Shown: one piece after another, positions 15,499 to 19,793 of the stretch
Layout of the letters: the number at the start of each line of letters is the position of its first letter
Numbering within the stretch: the stretch's first letter is position 1
Source of the DNA: an uncultured Alphaproteobacteria bacterium
Lineage (GTDB): Bacteria > Pseudomonadota > Alphaproteobacteria > Rhodobacterales > Rhodobacteraceae
Direction: 5' to 3'
Assembly: GCA_902580265.1 (NCBI GenBank)
Contig: CACHJY010000021.1
Span: 1-19,793 of the forward strand
Length of the DNA: 19,793 nucleotides
Translations under genes and position numbers: made by a program
Notes under the pieces: model-generated
Told to the model about the DNA's origin: nothing
Seen by the model: only the letters and a program-made list of their open reading frames with translations
The model's database searches: none

Positions 15499-16488
15499 TT
15501 ATGGTAGAAGCACTGTAGCCCCTATAGTCTTTCCCGACTCAATTGCCTCATGTGCCTTAACAGCCTCTTTCAGCGGGTATTCATAATTAATATTCGCATC
15601 TAATATGCCTGCTGAGATAGCATCAAAAAGTCCGTTTGCTGTAAATTCTAGATCAGAACGCTTTGCAACATAATGCATAATTGCTGGTCGCGTTATAAAA
15701 AGAGAGCCTCTTTGACCCAAATCTTTGATTACATCAATGGGTTCGGGCGGACCAGAAACGTGTCCATAGGCTGCACAAATACCCATTGGCCTTAAGCAAT
15801 CCAAAGACTCTTGCATCGTCTCTTTTCCAATAGCCTCGTAAACTACAGGACATCCCTCCCCATTAGTAACCTCACGAACTACCTCCAAGAATTTTTTTTC
15901 TGATCGAACGACAGGATAATCACATCCTGCAGCCTGCGCGACCTCAGCTTTTTCTCGGCTAGAAACAGTTCCTATCACTTTTGCTCCTAAAGCTTTTCCC
16001 CACTGACACAATAATAACCCCATTCCTCCTGCAGCAGCGTGAACTAATATTACATCACCTGCTTTAACCTTATAAGTACGATGAAGAAGGTAGTGAGCTG
16101 TCATACCCTTCATTAATAATGCAGCTACTTTTTTCTCCTCTAAATTTTCGGGTAATTTTAGTAATTTATCTGAGGGATAGTTACGAGCTTCAGAATAGCT
16201 ACCAAGTGGTGGGATGCCATAGGCTACACGATCTCCTTCCCTGAAACCAATTACACCCTTTCCAATACCCTGGACTATACCTACTCCTTCAAACCCTATA
16301 ACAACTGGTGGATTAGGTACCGGCCATGGATGAGGTATACCAGATCTGTGATATGTATCAGCATAATTAACACCAACAGCTGTATGCTTAATTTGCACTT
16401 CTCCCTCACAGGGGTCTGGTAGTGGCCAGTCTGCCCATTCCATTGCTGAAGGCCCGCCGAGTTTTTTAATTACCTGTGCCTTATTCAT
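15499..16488 (-). CDS. Zeta-crystallin-like NADPH:quinone oxidoreductase
   Basis: The 329-residue zinc-independent MDR protein has a GroES-like N-terminal domain (VGVNYADTYHRSG at 38-50, FEGVGIVQGIGKGV at 66-79), the nucleotide-binding loop HAAAGGMG (150-157) and a following VIGTVSSREKAEVA segment (about 171-184) that is typical for NADPH-binding QorA-like enzymes. It would catalyse one- or two-electron quinone reduction. The start at 16488 has only a weak ribosome binding site (AATAAAG). It is the sole gene between copies E and F and reads opposite to the repeats. It is a different subfamily from the MDR protein at 9316-10257, so the two are not a recent duplication. Confidence 0.9.
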   Translation of the reverse strand: MNKAQVIKKLGGPSAMEWADWPLPDPCEGEVQIKHTAVGVNYADTYHRSGIPHPWPVPNPPVVIGFEGVGIVQGIGKGVIGFREGDRVAYGIPPLGSYSEARNYPSDKLLKLPENLEEKKVAALLMKGMTAHYLLHRTYKVKAGDVILVHAAAGGMGLLLCQWGKALGAKVIGTVSSREKAEVAQAAGCDYPVVRSEKKFLEVVREVTNGEGCPVVYEAIGKETMQESLDCLRPMGICAAYGHVSGPPEPIDVIKDLGQRGSLFITRPAIMHYVAKRSDLEFTANGLFDAISAGILDANINYEYPLKEAVKAHEAIESGKTIGATVLLP

Positions 16489-16597
16489 AACTTTATTTTA
16501 GTATGCTCAATATTTTTAAAGCAAGCTTTTCTTGGATTATCAAAGAGGTCTGATCTTTGCAACAAAACAGTTCACTAAAGCCAATTACTCCAAATAG

Positions 16598-16675
16598 TGA
16601 CGACACTTTTGACAATAGTTTTCGTGATTTTACTGATAACTCATAAGAAAAATGAGAGCTATTTTAAAGGTTATG
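16598..16675 (+). repeat. tRNA-Gln-tailed dispersed repeat, copy F (left part only)
   Basis: The first 78 bp of the family are present: a diverged TGACGACAC unit, TTTTGACAATAG, TTTTCGTGATTTTACTGATAAC and a shortened GAGCTATTTTAAAGGTTATG block. Homology ends at 16675. The second CTGATAA pair and the whole tRNA fragment are missing. The stop codon of the adjacent minus-strand hydrolase lies 7 bp further on, so a deletion or insertion has replaced the tRNA end. Confidence 0.8.
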
Positions 16676-16682
16676 TTTATGG

Positions 16683-18680
16683 TTAGAAAATTAGTCTTGG
16701 TATTTTCACGTCCCACCCACGATTAAAAACTTGTTGGCTATTCTCAAAACCGAGAATACGGCCCTTGAGAATAAAGTCTGATGCATCACATGTTACTATT
16801 AATTTACTCTCAGTCTTTACGTCCCATTCACCGCGTTGAAAACTAAAGCCTGATCGATATTCAATACACGCGGAAAGTGGGTCACCCTCAACGATAGTAT
16901 ATTTTTGTGAACTTTTGGATCCGTAGATTAAATCGATGGCTTCAAATTTTGTTTTTCCTCCATCAATTTTAACCATATAAACAATTTCACCCTTTTCAAT
17001 ATTGTTATGAACATGACGTGTTGCTTTGGCTGGAAGTATAGTTTCATGAGCAAGTTGATCTGCGGCCTCAGGTAGCCCGAAAGGGTTTTCAATTTCATCA
17101 CTAGCATTAGCGGTCCTGATTGGTAAATCCAGATAAAAATTAGGCAGATAAAGAGTTAGAGTTGCACGCTCGGCTACTGGCCATGCCATCGGCCAAAGTT
17201 GGCTAGACAATGCTAGTCTTAATTTGTGGTTTGGCTTTAATGACCATCCTGTGTCATTTAGACGAATAACCACATCCAAACTTTCCCCAGGAGTAATTTT
17301 GGTCATAACCTCACGTCCATTACGCTGCTTTAGATTAAGTATTCCAAAAGTAATCAATGTAGAGGCTCCATCTGGCGCTACGTCGCATAAACGGGCAGCA
17401 ACCATACCACAGGTACAATCACTAGAAAGACGTAAGTACACTTTGGTAGTTCCCAGAAGATCGAGTGGTTTCGTTAGTGGATGATGATCAAAACAAACTG
17501 AATGCGCGTCATCACTTCTCTGATCTTGAGGAAGTTCTGCGGGTCCAGAAATCGGCATATATTCGCCCGTCTTAATCCCGAGGCTTACTGGTGAAAAAAT
17601 ATTAACAGATCCATTAGGTTTATATTGGTCTTCCATTAATATTCCTGGATTCAAAAATAACCGCTTAGCAGAGACATTTTTGGTTGGCCAGGCTTTTTCA
17701 ACAATCCAACGGCCAGGACGCTTACTAGGATTAGGGTCAGGGTCATGGCTGTCCTGAAGAAATGCAATTAAAGCAGGCTTATCCATTACACCGTTATTAA
17801 TACCCTTCAACCAGTGATCCCACCAATCTAACGAAAGCTGTAAAAACCCAATCATTGGTCCAGGACCGCCAAGATTAGGAAATACGTGAGCCCAAGCTCC
17901 AGATACCATGCGGCGGGGCGCGTCGAGATTTTCAAGTAGTCTTAGTATTGTATTTGGCCAACAGTCATTCCATCCGCTGACGCCTAGAACAGGCACTTTT
18001 ATCTTATCGAAGTCTTCACTAATTGATCCCTGTTTCCAGGTTTCATCACGTATCTGATGTGTGAGCCATTTTTCTGCGAACATAGGTGTTTTCTTGAGTC
18101 GTTCAAACCACATATTACGCCATGAATCGCCAACAACCGCTGGATCAGGCGGGCGGATACAATAGCCAAACATCACTCCACCCCACCCAAGTCCCTGACC
18201 GGGATATCCACCAATTAGATAACCTCCATCGTCATAGTATCGGTCCACAGATGCTCCAACGGGTATGACCGCCTTTAAAGCTTGGGGCTGTTTGATGGCT
18301 GCCTGCATGCTTGCTATACCGCCCCAGGATAGGCCCATCATTCCTACGTTGCCTGAACACCATTTTTGACTGGCAATCCAATCAATTACTTCAACTGTAT
18401 CTTGTTGTTCTCGAGGCAAATATTCGTCAAACATGATACCTTCTGAGTCTCCATGGCCGCGCATGTCAGGCCGGATACAAGCATACCCGTGCGCCGCCAT
18501 CCATGCGTGATTTTGATGGTCTCGCAAAGCATAAGCATCTCGTTTGCGGTATGGAATAAATTCTAATATGGCCGGTACAGGATGATTTTCTGAATTTACA
18601 GGGAGCCAAACTTTTGCAGAGAGCCGAACACCATCTGACATCTCAATCCAGATGTGTTCAATTATTTCGATGTCATTCAA
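16683..18680 (-). CDS. CocE/NonD family (peptidase S15-type) alpha/beta hydrolase
   Basis: The 665-residue product has an alpha/beta-hydrolase core with MSDGVRLSAKVWLP near the N-terminus, the oxyanion-region RPDMRGHGDSEG (about 70-81), nucleophile Ser118 in GLSWGG, Asp239 in SGWNDCW and His265 in GAWAHVFP as the likely triad. The C-terminal 300 or so residues form the jelly-roll domain typical of X-Pro dipeptidyl-peptidase and cocaine esterase relatives (RLSSDCTCGMVAARLCDVAPDG segment in parts). No signal peptide is seen, so it is probably cytoplasmic. Members hydrolyse esters or amides, and the substrate cannot be given. A weak purine-rich site precedes the start. It directly abuts truncated repeat F. 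Confidence 0.9.
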   Translation of the reverse strand: MNDIEIIEHIWIEMSDGVRLSAKVWLPVNSENHPVPAILEFIPYRKRDAYALRDHQNHAWMAAHGYACIRPDMRGHGDSEGIMFDEYLPREQQDTVEVIDWIASQKWCSGNVGMMGLSWGGIASMQAAIKQPQALKAVIPVGASVDRYYDDGGYLIGGYPGQGLGWGGVMFGYCIRPPDPAVVGDSWRNMWFERLKKTPMFAEKWLTHQIRDETWKQGSISEDFDKIKVPVLGVSGWNDCWPNTILRLLENLDAPRRMVSGAWAHVFPNLGGPGPMIGFLQLSLDWWDHWLKGINNGVMDKPALIAFLQDSHDPDPNPSKRPGRWIVEKAWPTKNVSAKRLFLNPGILMEDQYKPNGSVNIFSPVSLGIKTGEYMPISGPAELPQDQRSDDAHSVCFDHHPLTKPLDLLGTTKVYLRLSSDCTCGMVAARLCDVAPDGASTLITFGILNLKQRNGREVMTKITPGESLDVVIRLNDTGWSLKPNHKLRLALSSQLWPMAWPVAERATLTLYLPNFYLDLPIRTANASDEIENPFGLPEAADQLAHETILPAKATRHVHNNIEKGEIVYMVKIDGGKTKFEAIDLIYGSKSSQKYTIVEGDPLSACIEYRSGFSFQRGEWDVKTESKLIVTCDASDFILKGRILGFENSQQVFNRGWDVKIPRLIF

Positions 18681-18909
18681 TATCTTTGATCCCTCAAATT
18701 CCGTAAGCTTTATTTTTTGCCTAGATTATTTCAGGTATCACAGATATTACGACGGAGTTCTGATCGTTTCAATAAAGTCCTTACAGGGAAAAGTATATTA
18801 GAAAGCTTTAGTGTTGAAAAAGTGAACTTTTTGGCATAATTTCTAAGCATTTAGTTACTTCTCAAATTATTAATTTGGGTTGAGTGTGTAAGGGCGAAGG
18901 TTTATCGAG
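18681..18909. other. Non-coding gap between hydrolase and the last gene
   Basis: These 229 bp contain no open frame of note, no repeat copy, no tRNA fragment and no clear terminator. It should contain the hydrolase promoter on the minus strand. Confidence 0.4.
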
Positions 18910-19793
18910 TTAAAAATACTTGGAATTAACCCAAACAAAATCTTCAGCGTCACTAAAAAACTCTCTGGACATTTCTGGAATAACTAAAGGCGTAAGAGGT
19001 TTGCTGCAACCACTCGAATAGTATCTTTTAGCATCTATCTTATTTTCTAGAGTATCCAATCCTATGTAGATACAGGTGTCATCGGTATCTTTGTATTGAG
19101 CAACAACGGTAAAAAGGTTACTTGGTGATATTGAAGGTTGAAGAATTAGATCTTTCACTTGCTCAATGGAACTATCTTTCATTTTTATGACTAAGACGGT
19201 GAACGCTTTTGCCTCATTGCTAAACTTATTCAAATTTTCATATTGAGGATACCAACCCCAAACAGGCCCAGAAAACGATTCAGTGCGACTGCCATTAGGG
19301 TATTTGATTAAAAGGTCGTCTACGGAGTCCAACCAACTTGTACCAACACCTTCTAAATCGAGTGCAGCATCAATGCTCTCCATTAAACTCACACAGACAA
19401 ATTCGTTTTGTTCATTGAAACCCATATGACGCTCTATGACATTTGGGTAGTCTCTTGTGTAGAGTTCATTTCTAAACTGATCAAAGCATCCCTCCTTTGG
19501 TCTATACTTCACAACCATAACCACTTGTGGTTCAGGAAATTTTTTATAATCATATTCAGAAATCTCTTGATTAGACTTACTAGTAGCGGGGTTTAAAGGG
19601 GCTCCATACTGACGCTCCCCAGCTTTTATTGAAACATGCTGATCATCTGATTTTTTTATGCCAGAATTCAATTGATCCTCTGTATTATTAATATCTTTTA
19701 ATTGAGGGCGTTTCCAAAAGAATATATGACATCCACTCACAGGATTTGAAGAAACGGAAACTAACTCCCAACCTTTACTTCCCATATCTTTCA
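18910..19793 (-). CDS. Hypothetical protein with DUF4177-like N-terminus and two possible dimeric alpha/beta-barrel domains, 5' partial
   Basis: At least 293 residues are visible. The frame is open to the right edge, where codons read KDMGSKGWELVSV. The GWELVSV......FFWKRP pattern is the second half of a DUF4177-like domain, whose first half should lie outside the window. The ATG at 19785 is therefore probably internal. A polar linker (about 30-80) follows, then VVMVVKYRPKEGCFDQFRNEL...ESIDAALDLEGVGTSW, which looks like an antibiotic-monooxygenase or NIPSNAP-type barrel. A second similar unit, AFTVLVIKMKDSSIEQVKDL...YIGLDTLENKIDAKRYY, follows near 195-280. These domain assignments are pattern inference. 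I do not recognise a function. It ends 230 bp before the hydrolase gene on the same strand. Confidence 0.6.
   Translation of the reverse strand, partial: KDMGSKGWELVSVSSNPVSGCHIFFWKRPQLKDINNTEDQLNSGIKKSDDQHVSIKAGERQYGAPLNPATSKSNQEISEYDYKKFPEPQVVMVVKYRPKEGCFDQFRNELYTRDYPNVIERHMGFNEQNEFVCVSLMESIDAALDLEGVGTSWLDSVDDLLIKYPNGSRTESFSGPVWGWYPQYENLNKFSNEAKAFTVLVIKMKDSSIEQVKDLILQPSISPSNLFTVVAQYKDTDDTCIYIGLDTLENKIDAKRYYSSGCSKPLTPLVIPEMSREFFSDAEDFVWVNSKYF

Noticed and set aside
9316..16488. Segmental duplication giving the two quinone oxidoreductases
   Set aside because: The proteins share only family-level motifs and differ in length and nucleotide-binding loop (TGSAGAYGG versus HAAAGGMG), so a recent duplication is not supported.
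6834..16675. CRISPR array or class 1-type integron
   Set aside because: Copies are kilobases apart with protein-coding genes between them. There is no cas gene, no short regular spacer and no intI. The tRNA-derived tail is unlike known attC sites.

Overview
The window is AT-rich DNA, roughly 40% G+C by eye. It looks like a chromosomal accessory region of a Gram-negative bacterium, most likely a low-GC marine alphaproteobacterium. That placement is an inference from gene content (a carbohydrate-type ABC system with divergent LysR, a class III cyclase/TPR protein, otsBA, S15-type hydrolase), not from any marker gene. No rRNA, complete tRNA, integrase, transposase, CRISPR array or replication origin is visible.

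Left block (1-6202): a LysR-type regulator cut by the left edge is divergent from an operon encoding a periplasmic solute-binding protein, two MalF/MalG-like permeases and two proteins that each carry two SnoaL/NTF2-like domains. No ABC ATPase gene is present. A strong hairpin sits between the binding protein and the first permease. Next comes a small MGMT-like-fold gene (6363-6716), bounded closely by an 18-bp inverted repeat with one mismatch.

Right block (6834-16675): six same-orientation copies, four near full length or mildly degenerate and two truncated, of a ~150-173 bp repeat. The 3' end of the repeat is the last ~50 nt of a tRNA-Gln gene: anticodon stem-loop with UUG, T arm, 3' acceptor strand, G73 and CCA. 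Each interval between copies holds one or two complete genes: a class III cyclase with TPRs; an MDR oxidoreductase plus a DUF924 protein; an acyl-CoA ligase; otsB-otsA; and a second quinone oxidoreductase. The arrangement resembles a serial array of cargo cassettes, each ending in the same attachment-site-like element, as expected from repeated integration at a tRNA-Gln gene. It is the most interesting structure here. Beyond the last repeat lie a CocE/NonD-type hydrolase and a partial gene with a DUF4177-like N-terminus.

Functionally, the left operon imports an unknown, probably carbohydrate-like solute and may modify it with SnoaL-like enzymes. The cassettes carry unrelated single-step functions (signalling, redox, acyl activation, trehalose osmoprotection, hydrolysis), which fits a flexible genomic island rather than one pathway.
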